Of a DNA stretch of 64,000 bases, positions 28,301 through 43,300 are shown piece after piece. The position numbers and the translations under genes are program-made. Below the pieces are notes generated by a model. The model worked only from the letters and a program-made list of their open reading frames with translations. It had not been told where the DNA came from and searched no databases. The stretch is from NCBI GenBank assembly GCA_018894105.1, contig CM032119.1:19113246-19177245 (forward strand). Direction: 5' to 3'. The stretch's first letter is position 1. Each line of letters opens with the position of its first letter. The stretch is from Jacaranda mimosifolia (taxonomy: Eukaryota > Streptophyta > Magnoliopsida > Lamiales > Bignoniaceae).

Positions 28301-31300
28301 TTAGCTTTTATGGCTCATCAATGAGGTAAAGAGTAGGACAACAAGGTCCCAGTGTCCAGTAAGACAGAATAGTTTTAATATGTTCATCCAACCTTTTATG
28401 GCACTCCATGTTTCACTGAAAGCACGAGCGGAGAAAGAAAAGGTAGTATAGGAAACTCTTTTCTTTGTTCTCTCAGATATTTTGCATTGAAAAGTCCGGC
28501 GATTTTTTAATTTGACATGCATTTGACCTTCAGAAAAATGTGCATAATGCAGTTACTCATATATAACCCCTTGCTTTCATCTCTGTTTCTTTGCTGGTGT
28601 TCTGCTTTTTCTAGTCTCATGAGTTTGTCTCTCATAGAGTAAGCAGTTGGTGGTTGCCCATGATACTGTGTACTCAAATATGCATGTCCTGTCTTTATTT
28701 GCTTTCTCGTTCCCTATGTATAGCTGCATAGTATTTTTTTTTTTACTATCTTTTTGACAATTGTTATCTGTCTATAGGTATCAATATAATCCTAATGCTC
28801 CTGGTGTAGCTTCTGAGCTACGAATTACTTCTACGAGAGATTTGAACTTGAATATTTCAGTTTCCAATGCCAATATGATTTTACAAGCCTATGCAAGCTG
28901 GAACAATCTTAGCCATGCTCAGGAACCATTCAGGGTATACTTTGTCTCTCCGGTTTGAGACATGAACTTTCTTATGTCTGCATGTTTGTTATTTAGGACC
29001 TTTTATTAATTGATTGAGTATCAACCATTCAGCATGTGACATAGAGATATTTATCATGAAATTGCCTCTGCCAACTAGAGTTTTAATCGTCAACAGGATG
29101 CAAGTTCTCCATCTAGTGCTGGTAGATCTATGGTTGCTGTTCATCAAAAAAGAAATTACTACATTGTTCCCCAGAATAAGCTTGGGAAGGACATTTTTAT
29201 TCGGGCTTCTGAAGTTAGGGGACTTACTGATATAATCAAAATGCCAGCAGGAGATAGAAAGGCCCTAAAAGTGCCGGTTCCAAAGAACATGCTGGATTCT
29301 CATTTGAAAGGAAGTCTTCTTAAGAAACCACGACTGATGGTAACCATCATTGTAGCCGAAGCTGAGGTGTGTTCTTTCAAATTCCTTTTTCTAATTTTTC
29401 CTGCAACTTCCTTTATTGTCTCTGGGACTCTCTTAATAACCTTATCCATTGAGAATTCATAAATGGGTGTCAACTTTGGGTCATGTGGCAAGATGGATTA
29501 GGTTTGTTTGTGACTTTTTGTACCTGCGTCATTGCAATGGAATTGATATATGTTTGATTTACAGCTAATTGAAGTTGTAGTGGTTACTAAATGTGGTATG
29601 GAGCTCTGCCAGCTCTTAACAAAATTTCATCATCCAGATAACAAGGAAGTAACTCGGCTTCAAAATGATGCCAAAAGTTGAAGATATGAACAATTAATAT
29701 ACCCCAAAGTGGCATCTACCTATTTTGGATGAAGTGATCATTCAACATGGCAACTTGTAGTAAATTGTGGTGTAACCTCGGGATCATAAGAGCAGGATTC
29801 CCTTTTCTCATTTTATTTAATTGGAATCCGCTCCCATCCTCTTAAATCAATTCATTGTGAAATATTTAGTGTTTTCTGCAAAACATTAGAATATCTTGCT
29901 TTTTTAGGTAATTATCCAGTTCAGGTGGAACTTGATATCAACCCATACGATGCCTAACTATGATAACTTGTTAAACTTTTAAGAAGCCTTGCAATGGTGT
30001 TACCACTTGGTATGTCTTCTTCCACAAGTTTTCTAACTGGATACAGCAAAATTAAGTGCAAAGGAAATCCAGTAGACTGTTTATCCATGTGTATCTGCAA
30101 TCACTACTTAGACAAAAAAGAAAGCATGTATGTTATATTTCCCAACTTCAAAAAAAAAATAAAAAAGGGTTGGTTACTGCCTCATTTAAACATGTTCTAG
30201 TGTTTTCCTTCATCGGTTCATTGAAGCTGCTCATTACAGCACTGCATAATTGAAGAGAAGGAGAAAATTAAAATTTACTTCTCATTCTGTCACCTCAACA
30301 CTAAATTTGACAAATTTTAGAAGGAATAGAATGGATATGGTATGGAAAATAAATGCATGCATTAAGGTTCATATGAAGGTTGCAGGTTGCTTGAAATCCT
30401 TCTAGACCATGAAGTACCTGATAGGACCCACATTGACAATTTAACTTTAGAGTGCCCCAAACAATAAAGGAGTTCAACTTGTGATCATAAAAACATTAAA
30501 AAAAAAAAAAAAAAAAAAGAAGATTCATCGGGAATCCCAAGTGTTCTCCTGGAGCAAGATCCCGTTGGCCCTTAATTGTTTCCATAACTTGAAATCAGTT
30601 GAATTATTTTGATTTGTACTAATGTACACTTTATTTTATGGTGGGTTGAAAGCATGATTTTGGATGATTTTCCGATTGAGACATTCTTTTTCTGTTGGAC
30701 TCCAATGTGCTGCTATATAATAATGATCGATTCATAGATATCGAATCCTAATTGTTGGGTTATGTGAATATTTGCTATTGTGGACTTTTCTACACCATAT
30801 TTCTTCCTCTTCACTGAAGTTGAATCCTAGATGGATATTTTAATGCAAGACTGAAATGCAGCCAATAGATACAATCAAACTTTGCCATGTTTAGAAAACT
30901 GTTTATGGGTTTCATGTGAGACCAGTATAAAGATAACACTTCTACTCATGCAGTTTTCTTTATATAAAGTGATACATTGCGTTTGTTGAGAAATAATTTA
31001 GAGTCATATTTTCTAACTTAAGGATGGATGAGATGGTGATATTGACTAGTCAACATTGTTTAAATCAATGTTGAAAAATGCCTAAAGTATTGCTGAGGCA
31101 GCACACTTGAAAATACTTGTTAAGTCATAGTAGAAGCCTTTTTGGCGCCTTTGGTTCCTATTGAATGGTCAAGCAAATGCCTATGAATTTGGATTGACAA
31201 CAGCCAATAAATTGATATTTGTAATACTGGGTCAGCGGCCTGCGAATGTTTGAATTGTTTAGTTCGATAATCCAGCTTCTGACTTGATAAGAAGCAAAAT

Positions 31301-34300
31301 GGAAGGGCTCATGATGAATGAAAGATTGAAATAAGAATGAGGAAAACCTGAGAAAGGGTGAAAATAGGAGATTTGCAGTTTCTGGTACTACTCCTAGGCC
31401 CCCTTTTTGGAACTTTTGTCTTTTGGCACCATTACTATTTTACCATCCCAATAGTTATCCATTTTCGTGGAACTCACTTAATACAGAAGCATTATATATC
31501 TGGTGGTGAACTTTCCATGAATATCATATCCATTAGTCCAGTGACTATTAGGTTACTCTTCTTTTTGAAGCTTTTGGTACGAAACTGCTTTCCACTATGC
31601 ATCCTATTTGTTTCTGATGTTTCTCGTCCTGCATTTTTGTGATTCTGTCCTCTGTTTGACCATGCAGCTCCCGAAACTTGAGGGCTTGTCCTCCCATCAG
31701 TACAGTGTTGGAGTCCGTGTTTATGAAGATCAGAGTCATCCTAGTCAATCATCCCTAAACCAACAAAGTGCACGAACTTATGGAACTGAGGCCAATGGCT
31801 CTGGATCTTTGGATGTTGAATGTGTGAAGTGGAATGAAGTATTTTTCTTCAAAGTTGATTCAATGGTTTGTGCCTAAGTTTCCTTCTTAAACAGTGAAAT
31901 TATGCATCCATATAGCAGAGCCGTTACGAATACATGATAAGGCTTTCTTTAGTTGATTTGAATTTAATGGTAGATATGTGTCTGCATACATACTTGCATT
32001 TCTGAGTGTTTGTGGACATATATGCTTATGCATACGAAATAAATTCTATTAGGTTTTCTTTTTCTCTCTCCTTTTAATCGGCTTAGATAGCTTTCCTTAG
32101 CATTAGGTTTAATTGGTTTTTTGGCTCATCACTTGAATGTCACATTCTCCTCCTCATTGTTATGTGTAGCTGCATTTTTGCTTTGCATTCATGTGTCTTC
32201 AGCACCAACAAATTCTCTAAATGATTATAGTGAAAAGCCAAAATTTTAGTGGATCCACATGCTGGAAATAATCGTGATAGTCCATCTTACTCTGCATTCC
32301 TATGTTGTGCAGGATTGCTGCATGCTGGAATTTACTGTAAATGAGACTGGGAGAGGTAATTTATTTACACTTATAGGCTCTTTGTGCTTGGCATAAATCA
32401 TGGCCAGTAAAATAAAAGAAATGACTATTTATAAAGTTGAGGACATTGTCTATGGCACTTCATATGCAATGTTTGTCCACATGGCACAAACCTTTGACTA
32501 TGGGCAATTGAAAGACTGGTTCAACTTCCCAAAAGCTGATCTTTAATTAGAATAAGCAATATATCAAATCTTTTCTGGGACGACTAACCAGCAACATCAT
32601 GTACCTTGTCTCTTGCATCTTTTTTGGATTGGAATTGTTATTTCGTTCTTGTACAGCCAGTGTGCTGACTTTTCTGTAATTTCTGTTCATTCATTTAAAG
32701 CATCTTTGGAATAGGGTAACATTGTTATCACTTGGGTTTGTTAGGGAGATTATTTGTTTGGGTTTGTTGGGGAGATTATTTGTAATATTCTGTTTTTAAT
32801 CTCAATAGTGAGCATTGCTGTCTTGATTGAGACTGAAGAAAACTGAGAAGAAATTTTTATTCTTTTCTGTATATTGCATTCTTTACAATAACTTATTTAT
32901 ATATACATTTTAATTCTACAAAGGGAAACTAGACGATGTGAACTATTAAAATCAGGCACCAAACAGCAGTGGATCAGTTACTCCTAGAAATCCGCTACCA
33001 TATCATTAGTTATTTCCAGAAATCCTCTGTCAAATTCTATCAACACAAAATCTCCTAATGTTTTCCAAGATTCCGAAATTATTCACTCCCCGTGAAGCTG
33101 GGGAATATATGTAACCATTCTCAGCTTGGATAGATGCATGTCAAACTAAGCTTTTAGGATGGCTTTGGTGAGTATGTCTGCTGGGTGGTCATTTTTTATG
33201 TATCGCAATATTCTGTACGCTGCTGCTTGATTCTCATCAGTTGGGTTGTGTTGGGTTGTTCATATGCTGGCTAACCATAGCAAAGCTAATATCTGGTCTT
33301 ATGTGAGATAATATCTTTCCTATAGCTTTTGGTATCTTACTTTGTCAACTGCTTCTTAATGCTCTTCTGTTGGGTTGTTGTTCATATAATCGCTAACCAT
33401 ACAAAAAAGCTAATATTTGGTCTTCTTTGAGACAATTATATTAACTTTCCAACTAGCCTTTGGTATCTTCTTTGTTAACGGTAGTCGAGTCTCCTTTTCA
33501 GCCAATCTTGTTGACTGGATCCATTGGGGTGTTAAGAGGGTTTACACCGAAGCGTGGCCATCTCTATCAGGTCTAGGGTATATTTTCTTTGTGAAACTGA
33601 GATCCCTTTACTTGACCTTGCTACCACTGTCCCAAGGAAGGACCTTCAAGTTCCAAGGTTTAATTTCAAGCTCCATGCTTAGAGTTTTCTTTAATCAAGA
33701 TATCTGCTCTTCATGCTTCCTATGGCAATAACATCATTGTAATCAATTGTCATCTTACCGCCTGAGAGCCTCTTGATGAATAAGGTATGATTTGATTGCC
33801 ATTGTGAGTATCCCTGCTCTTTAACAGCCTCATTGAATCTTCTAGACCAAGATTTTGGCGACTGCTTAGTTGGGAAAGGGAGTTTCGAAGTCTGTATACT
33901 TGATTGATGTTATTGGGATGCTTTAGACCTGAAGGAATATCCACATAACTTCATCTTCAAGATCCCCTTTAAGGAATGCATTTTCAGTGTCAAGTTGATG
34001 CAAACTTGAGTCAAGATTGATTGTTAATGATAACAAAACCCTGATTGTAGTCCACTTTGCAACAAGAGCAAATGTCTCCTGGTAATCAATCCCATAAGTC
34101 TGTGTGAAACCTATATTGCTTTATAGCAGTCTATATTGCCATCTACCTTATATTTGACATTAAAGATTTACTTGCATCCTACATGATTTTTACCTCGAGT
34201 TAGTTGGGCGAGTTCCCATGTTCCATTCTTTTCGAATGCTTTAATTTCCTCATTCACTGCCTCTATTCACTTGGGGTGTTGTAGAGCCTCTTGTATGCAG

Positions 34301-37300
34301 CTTGTGATTTTGATTCTCTCTAGATAAGTAGTAAATACTCAAAAGCTAGGAGATAACTTCTCATAAGGAAAAAGTGTGAAATGGGGAATTGAGTACAAGT
34401 TCTAACCCCCTTTCTACGGGCAATAGGAATGTAGAGATCATCTGTGGAAGACCAAGAATATGTTACTTTGAATAACTTCAATAGGAGTTGGATTGGGGTA
34501 TCTGTAGTATTTGCAATTCCACCGATTTTAGGGTCCTTTTGGCATTTTGAATAAATTTTAAACTCCTTGTTTCCTACTTGAGAATTGTGAGTAAGAATAG
34601 GAGTTGATGGTTCAACCAGAAGTTGAGGCTTTGACTCGGGGAATACAGGAATGTCAGGAATATCGAGTTTGGGGAGGTCCCAAAAATGATACTGTTCTTG
34701 GTTCACCTCCCCGTGAATATGTGATTTGAGATAATAAGGCATATATTCAAGGAAAGTCACATGCGTAATGTTGTAAGGTTTTTGGGTAGAGGAATAATAG
34801 CATTTGTATCCTTTTTGGTGACAGGAATAGGCCAGAAGAGACATTCGGCAGACTTTGGATCAGTTTCTTCTTTGATGAGAGTGGATATGGACATAAGTTG
34901 AGCACTCGAAACTTTGAGAGGAATATTTGCAACAATTCGTTTTGGGGTAAGGTTTTAAATAGATGGAACCTGATAAGATGTGTCAAACTTCAGGATGTTT
35001 CAGGGCATTTATTAATTGAATATTGAGCCTTCCCCCAAAATTGTTTTGGGACATTACAATTAAACATAATAGATCTGGCTACCTCAAGCAAGTGTTTTTT
35101 CCGTCGGCTATCCCGTTCTGTTGAGCTGTATATGCACAAGAACTTTGGTGAATAATGCCACTTTTTAGAAGATAATCCTCAAGGATTACGTTAAAGTGCT
35201 TGTTAACATTATCAGTTCTAAACACCTGAACTGTAGTATAGAATTGATTCTTAATCATAGAACAGAAGCTTTTGAACGACTCCTAAGAAATACCCATGTA
35301 ATTTGGGTATGGTTATAAACAAAAGATATGAACCATTTTTCCTCCATAATGTCTTGAATTCAAAATGGTCCTTAAATGTCCTTGTGATAACTGAAATGGC
35401 TACGAGTTTTTGTAATTTTGGAGTGGATAAGAACTAGGACAATGCTTAGATAGATAGCGGACCTCACACTGGAAATATTTTGGAATTTTTGTTAATGAAT
35501 AATGAGGGAAACAACTTTACAAGTATATAAAATTTAGATGGCATAGATGAGGATGCCGTAACATAATTATATGTTCTTTATTTGTATAGGAAAATGTGTT
35601 TGGACCAGAACCGTGTTATTGGCTCCAAAGAAGAGGAAGCCTAGTGAACTTGAACATTTCCTCTATCAGCTTTATCACTTGCCTTAATTTGGTAGAGTCC
35701 TCCATTCTCCTTAGCATTGCCAATCATCTTTCTTGAATCCTTATCTTGAAATAAGCAATGAGTGGAGAAAGATTTAGCAACACAGTTTGAATCTCTAGTG
35801 AGTTTACTAAAGGACAATAAATAATAGGTTAAATTGGGAACGAATAGAACTGATTTAAGTGTCAATGTCTTTGATATTATTACTTCCCCATTTCCAGTCG
35901 TGGTGGAAAGAGAACCACTGCAATCTTGGCTTTGTAATTCTTTTGGTATGGGTTGTATTCATGAAATAATGAAGCATCACGTGTCATGTGATCTGAGGCT
36001 TCAGTGTCGAGAACCCAAGTGGATGAGGCATCGGTTTTAGCCTGCATAGCAGTCAAGAGAAACCTTCCTGAGGTGGATCTGATTGAGATGACTTGAGTAG
36101 GGATTGTCCTAGACTGAACATCTTTTGCAGCCACTCAACTTGTTCTTTACTGAAGAAGGCATGTTCACCTGATGGCTTTTCTTTCTCTGAAGTAGCCACT
36201 AGGCCTCAGGGTTCATATTCTTTGTTTGATTCATATACCATGAGACTTAAACAAAGATCTGTTGAGTGTTTTGGTCTGAAAAAGGATGGAGGATAAGAAA
36301 GGCAAACAGAGCCAAATTTTGGCTCTAATACCATGAAGAAAACTGCGAAGAATATTTTTGTTCTTTTCTGTATATTGTATTCTTTACAACAGCCTATTTA
36401 TGTATAGACATTTAATTCTACAAAAGAAAACTAGAAGGTATGAAGTAAGGCTTAAATTCAGGCACTAAGCAGCAGTTCATCAGTTACTCCTAAAAATCTT
36501 CTACCAAATCATCAGTTACTCCCGAAATCCTTAGTCAGATTCTGACAACAAAAAATCTTCTAATATTCTCCAAGATTCTGGAATTCTTCATAAACCGACA
36601 TTTTCCCAAATATCTCTCTTTCGGCATGGTATCTAGAAGCTGATAGAATTATTAAAAAATGAAATTGAGGTCAAAACACTATGAATCAAAATTATAAGTG
36701 TGGTTTGGCAAGGAGGATTAGGAGTTGGGTTGGAGGATCTTTTGTTGCTTGCTAACATCTGAAGGGGGAGGACTGGGAAAGGAAGCTATTAAATCCTTCA
36801 AATGCGCATGTATAATTGGTCCAACCTTAGCAGACTCAGATGAAGAATTGGACTTGATGAGGGGAAAAAAGCCTCAATTACCCATGACAATCTAAGCTTT
36901 TTCTATTTTCCGCCTTTTCCTGGTTAAATTTGATGAATTTCTGGAAATCAAGAGTTTTTATGTTTTTTTGTCTAACTTGCACACCTAAACAAAACGAACC
37001 ATTCAAACCCAAAGGGGGGAGCATTATTAAAACTTTGATGTCACATCCATACTCAGAACATATGCCACCCCAAGTATGATGCTCTGTTGTGTTTTCTACT
37101 AATCTCCTATTTTGTTCTGCTTAGAAATTTGGCTGTGACATTTTCAGAGATAGAGTCCCAAAAAAATCATCTCACTGCCCTGTTTACGTTCAAGTCACAT
37201 GCTTTGTGCACAGTTGATTTTGATTTGCCTTTGCAGGTGAGCTAGTTGGCTACTGTTCTTCTTCTTTGAAACAGCTGACTGGGTCTCAAGGCATCTCTAA

Positions 37301-40300
37301 TTCCAATAATCATCTAAAGGAGTTTACTTGGCTAGAGTTGTCCTCTGGGGAATCTGCGGTGAATCTCTCTCTCCTCTATGCACTCAAAACTCACATAATG
37401 CACCTAAACTTGTGTCTGTTATAGCCTTTATTAGGAAAGAGTGAACAGTTCAACTGTAAAACTGAGATGGAGTGCGTTTTCTTGTAACTCCCAACTTTAT
37501 GTTTTTCTTTTTCCTGTTGTGCAGCCTGATGTCGGATGCAGAAAATTTGGTAGAATCAGATGTGCAGTGTTCTTGCCACCTATATCTGAAACCAGAGACT
37601 ATGAGAAATCATTTAATGGATACAGAAAGTCTGGTTCAATTCAGATTAGCCCGACTCGGGACGGACCATGGACCACATTGAGGTTAAACTATGGTGCACC
37701 TGCTGCGTGTTGGCGATTAGGCAACAATATAGTTGCGAGTGAAGTGAATGTAAATGATGGAAACAGATATGTCAACATCAGGTCTCTGGTATCAGTTCGT
37801 AACAACACTGACTTTACTCTAGATTTATGCCTCAAGCTCAGGGCTTCAAATGAAGACACAATGTCAATAACTGGTGTGAGAAAGGAGGCTCATAATGATG
37901 GCAGTGAATTTGCAACAGATGAGCTATTTGAATCTCAGAAATACAACACTACTCTTGGTTGGGTCCCATGTGCTAACTTTGAGGAGGTAAGTTGATGAGG
38001 GACAAATCGTGTTTCAACTTTCATACTGTCAAAATATAGAAGAAACAAACAGAATTCGTATCTACTTTTCACATCACCTATTCACCCCATTTGTTAGTGA
38101 ACAGAATTCCTCTCAAGATGATAATTAAGTTTTGAGCAGCTGATCCCTATTAATCTTTTTCTTTGTGGGGTTAGATACACAAGTATCACTTTTTGGGAAA
38201 TGATATCCAAATAGGTTGTAGGAGGAGATTTTCTTTGTCTGGTCTCAAGAACGAAAAGGTTTACAACCATGCAGCAATTAGTTGCTCAAAGTTATCTTCA
38301 AAGTAAGAAAGGAGATTCCAGATGTTCGTCTCCAATGTTGTATTTAGGATATGAGATATGTGTATGTTGTTAAGTATGTGTGTGTGTGTAGAGAGAGTGG
38401 GAGTGAGAGAGAGAAGAAACAGAATAAGAAGAATGCAGCTGCTTTCGTCTTTTTTGATAATTTCCAGTTGTGTTTTCTCAAAATCAAAACATTGCGATAG
38501 AACCACAGGTTAGTTCTCTATTTAGGAGACAAGAGAAAGGGATGTAATAAATTCTTGTGTCTGGTGTAATTTGGTTAAGAACGTCACTTGAGTTGTTTGT
38601 TTCCATTATGGTATTTAAGATCTTCATTTCCAATACAGTACTCAAAATGCTTGATTGATTATGTCGTGGATTCAGTTTCAGTCCTTACATTATGATTTAA
38701 TACTGCTTTTCTTCTGAAAATTCTTAACTTTCTGCCAGTCTACCTAACAGAGGCCAGAAACTTGTTTCCTATTATGTTATTAAGTTTAGTTTCTGCGAAT
38801 TGATTATATTGGCTGGATATGGAGAATTAATCAGCTATTACTATATTTGTTGTCTCCAGGGAATTTCTGGAGTTGACTTGCCATTAGGCTGGGAGTGGGT
38901 TGATGAATGGCATGTAGATAATTCCTCCGTGAATACAACTGATGGATGGGTTTATGCTCCTGATCTTGAAAGTTTGAAGTGGCCAGAATCTTATAATTCA
39001 TTAAAATATGTAAACTATGCGAGGCAAAGGAGGTGGATGAGGAACAGGAAACACTTGGCTGAGGATTTTAAATCGCAGATAACTGTTGGTCCCCTAAAAC
39101 CTGGTGAAATTGTACCTCTTCCTTTGCCTTGCCTAGCTCAGTCTCCCATGTATGTGTTGCATTTAAAACCTTCGGATGTGGAAGCTGCTAATCAATATTC
39201 ATGGAGTTCTGTAATGGATGTGTCTTCTCAGTCACAGGATACGGAGAGGTCAAATGAAATTTCAGAAATTTGTGTTTCTACTCTCACAGTGTCACAGAAA
39301 CTCTTTCATTGCTCTGAAATAAGTGGAAGCTCATCAAATAGTTCACGTGGTGTGTGGTTTTGCTTGAGCATCCAAGCAGCTGAAATTGCGAAGGATATTT
39401 ATTTAAATCCAATACAGGACTGGACAATTGTGGTCAAATCTCCTGTATCAATTGCCAACTACCTCCCTCTTATGGCTGAAATTTCACTTCTTGAGATGCA
39501 AGCCAGTGGTCATTTTCTTTCCTGTTATAGAGGGGTATCTGCTCCTGGGGAGTGTGTCAAGGTGTATAATGCTGACATAAGAAATCCTTTGTACTTCTCT
39601 TTGCTTCCCCAGAGAGGATGGCTTCCACTACATGTTAGTGTGATGATTTTTCAATGTTCCTTTTTAAAACAAACTTCATTGTTTTTAACCTAGGATGAGT
39701 TTTGTGATCCTTACTTTAAATATTTGTTCTAGGAGGCTGTTCTCCTATCCCATCCAAGAAATTCACCGTCAAAGACAATAAGCTTAAGAAGTTCAGTTTC
39801 TGGAAGGTTTGAAGTTGTAATATTAGATTTTGCTTTTCTTTACTGGGACTTGAAAGTCTTTTTTGTTAACATTTTTAACACCGAATCAATATTTTTCCTT
39901 TTTTGCGGCAGGATCGTTCAAATCATTCTTGAGCAAAATGATACCAATGAAAGGCCTTTGCAGCCGAAGATTATTAAAGTTTATTCACCATATTGGCTTG
40001 GAATTGCAAGATGCCCTCCACTTAGTTTCAGGCTTGTTGATATCAGCGCTAGAAAATCAAATAAGAATCCACTGTCATTTCAAACCAATAAGATGAAAGA
40101 AGTCATCCTCGAGGAGATTACTGAGGAGGAGATGCATGAAGGTTATACAATTGCATCTGCACTGAATTTCAGATCTCTGGGTCTTGATGCATCTATCGGT
40201 CAATCTGTAGGAGAGCAGTTTGGGTCTGTTAAAGAACTTTCTCCTCTTGGGGATATGGTAAGTAGCACAAAATTTTTGCATCTTGTTATATGTAGGGTTT

Positions 40301-43300
40301 ATGCTCATCTTGATTTGTTGATTTCTAGGATGGGTCCCTGGACCTTTTTGCTTATAATGCTGATGGCAATTGTATGCGACTCTTTGTATCTTCAAAACCT
40401 TGCCCCTATCAATCTGTCCCCACAAAGGTAATTATATCCTTGGAAAGAATTCATTTTGTGTATTATCATTTGTTACTTATGCTTGCCTTTTGTTAGGTAA
40501 TCTCTGTTCGGCCATTTATGACTTTTACAAACAGAGTTGGTCAAAATATGTTATTGAAGTTCAGTAGTGAAGATGAACCTAAGACTTTGCGGATGTCGGA
40601 TACAAGAGTCTCCTTTGTACATCGTAGAACAGATGGACCTAATGAGATTCAGGTGAGTGCCACAGTTTTTGTTTTTTCATCTTGATAAGCTCATGTGGAG
40701 AGCATAATGAATATTGTAAGATCAAATTGTTCATAAAGATGAGAACAACTAATGGTTGCATTCAAGCCTCTGATGATATTCTGGAAGTAGGAGATTCTGC
40801 AATCACAATGTGAATGAATTTTATTGTGCTTGCCTTCAGACATGATACATGTAAAGTAAAATGGTGCTAGTTAAGCACCAATATTATTTGTATAGTCAAA
40901 TATTATTTGGTCTTGTGCTTGTGAAAATCTGCATTATAAGGGAACTCAATGCATGTAAACGCTGCTGAAGAGTGAGTAATATTGATTGAATCAGATGATG
41001 AGTCCTGTCTGTCTAGTAGGTTTTTGCATTGGGCTGTGTTGATCAAGAGTTTGTAAATGCTGATTATTAGATGCCAAACACAATAAGTAGAAATTTGTGG
41101 TATAGTAGCAAGGATAGCAGCATTTAATTGATTTTAGATGTGTTAATGAGTAAGTGTTTCCTGGACGTGCACGTGCACCTATCCTAGGAGTGATAGGGTT
41201 ATTATTACCTGAACACACACATTCTTTGGAATTGTACTTTTTTAATCTGAAGGATGGGTCTGGTTAATATATAAAAGCTTAGGAATAATAAGAATAAACC
41301 ACTGGGCAGATGTAATCGCAAAATTCTGCATGTTCCTCTTGTACTAATCTTCTTGTTTTTTTTTTATGCACACCTCTGTTTACCTTTAAAGTATGTTCCT
41401 CTAATTGTACTTATTGATGATTGTATAGGTACGAATGGATGATACAGATTGGTCATTTCCTATTCAAATAGTTAAGGAGGACACTGTCATTCTGGCCTTA
41501 AAGAAACATGATAGTAAACGGAGATTCTTACGAACAGAAATTCGAGGTTATGAAGAGGGATCCCGTTTTATAGTTGTGTTCCGCCTTGGATCAGCTAACG
41601 GTCCTATTAGGTACCCTATCCTGGATCTTCTACGTCTGCTAGCTTAACTACTTTTGCTGCATTATTAATAGGGGTAATAAACATTTCAGCGAGCAAGGAA
41701 AAACAAAATTATCAATTTTATACTTAGTTTTCTGGTACTGTCTGGATTGGTACCCAATTATTGGGTTAAAAGTGTCACTGATCATCTATTTTGAAATATA
41801 TCTCTGAATATCCTGAAAACTTTAAGAACACAAATAAGTTAAAAGAAAATAAGAAAGAAGGAAAAATAAGACTATGAGGGAAACGCTTAAAAAGAAAAAC
41901 TGTAAAAAGCAAAACAGGTCACCAGGTCCCAAATAGCTGCCACCCCTCCTCTCTGGCCCACCACGAGCCACCCACACAGACCCAGCCACATGCTTATCTA
42001 CCCAACAGCCCCCTCTTCCCTCCAGTGGATTAACAGAGAAGTGTAGACAGAAGTTCCCGTCGATTGCTGCTAATCATCGTATAGCCATATCCTCATGTCA
42101 AAAAGAACAAAAAAAAAAAAAAAAAAAGGGAAGAAATCATATACCCATATCCCACAAAGAAGCCCATTCTCAACTGTTGACGAAATCAGAAATTTTCTTA
42201 GATCAAATCATTGTGTATCACAAACAATAATTTGATTTATCTATTAAGGAGAAGTGTTTATCAAAAATTTCAACAAACTTAGCACGTTTCATTTCCCTGT
42301 CTACTTTCTCCAGTTCCCCCTGCCTTAAGCAGTTTCCAAGCATCATATTTCAGTGTAAGTGTTTTATCACAATTCCAAGAACAATAATCTGGACCAGAGG
42401 GGAACAGATTGTTTGGCCTTTTCTTTCTGTTTTGCAGAGTGAGCATATATTTTCCAGGCTTGTTGCAAATATGCCGTAGGCTTCCATTTTATGGTTTTTC
42501 TATTAGCATTCCACAAATCATCACGTCTTCATCATGTTTATTTTCTTTTAGCAATTCGATATTGTATATAAATTGTCAGAATTGCGCTTCAGCGGATAGA
42601 TGATTAAACAAAACTTTCCAATAGGTTGCCATTTAATTAAAACCTAGCACAACCAATTCAGGCATTACCAAAGACACATTAATATTTATGTTCTTTTTCA
42701 GGTGCTAAAAAAATGCTTTTAGTCCTTTCTACGGTTCTGATGAACTATGAATCTTTCTGAACAGGATTGAGAACAGAACAAGGAACAGTATAATAAGATT
42801 TCGGCAAACTGGATTGTGTGATGATGCTTGGATTCAGTTACAGCCACTTTCAACAGCAAACTTTTCTTGGGAGAATCCATATGGCCAAAGAGTTATTGAT
42901 ACTGAGATCTATAGTGGCAGTAATACTGGGGTCCACAAATTTGATTTGGAAAAAGCTGGGTTGTCATCTATTAATGATAACTCTGGTTTGTTTCTCCATG
43001 TTGCAAACATAGGTGATATTAAGGTTGTTAGGTTTGTGCACTTACATTCACAACTTTCAAGATCCACAAAAGTAAGTGGAAACCTATTGCTGGGAGGAAA
43101 TTGGGGGAATTCCCACATCCAGGCTAAGATGCCAGAGCAAGGATCTCCTTTAGAGCTTGTATTAGATTTGGGAGTTGTTGGTATTTCTGTTGTGGACCAT
43201 AAACCAAGAGAGCTTGCCTACTTGTACATGGAGAAATTCTTCATATCCTACTCAACTGGCTATGATGGTGGGACAACAAGCAGGTTTGGATATCTCCTTG

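Larger units (their letters stand above)
32834..36590 (-). mobile_element. Copia C: internally deleted Ty1/copia element with both LTRs, intron 27
   Basis: A 3,757-bp minus-strand element. LTRs are 32834-33085 and 36334-36590; both start TGAAGAAAACTG and end TTCA on the + strand. The primer-binding site complement (GGCTCTAATACCA) is at about 36321-36333 and the purine-rich primer at 33086-33100. Protease (36000-36060), integrase and RNase H ([12 protein letters not shown] near 33170-33200) pieces are seen; most of RT is missing. Flanks GAGAC and TAAAC are not a clean duplication. It is antisense to VPS13. Confidence 0.88.

Noticed and set aside
32834..36590. CRISPR-like direct repeats from the LTR pairs.
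   Set aside because: Only two long copies at each element, with primer-binding site and pol between: LTRs, not CRISPR. The organism is a plant.
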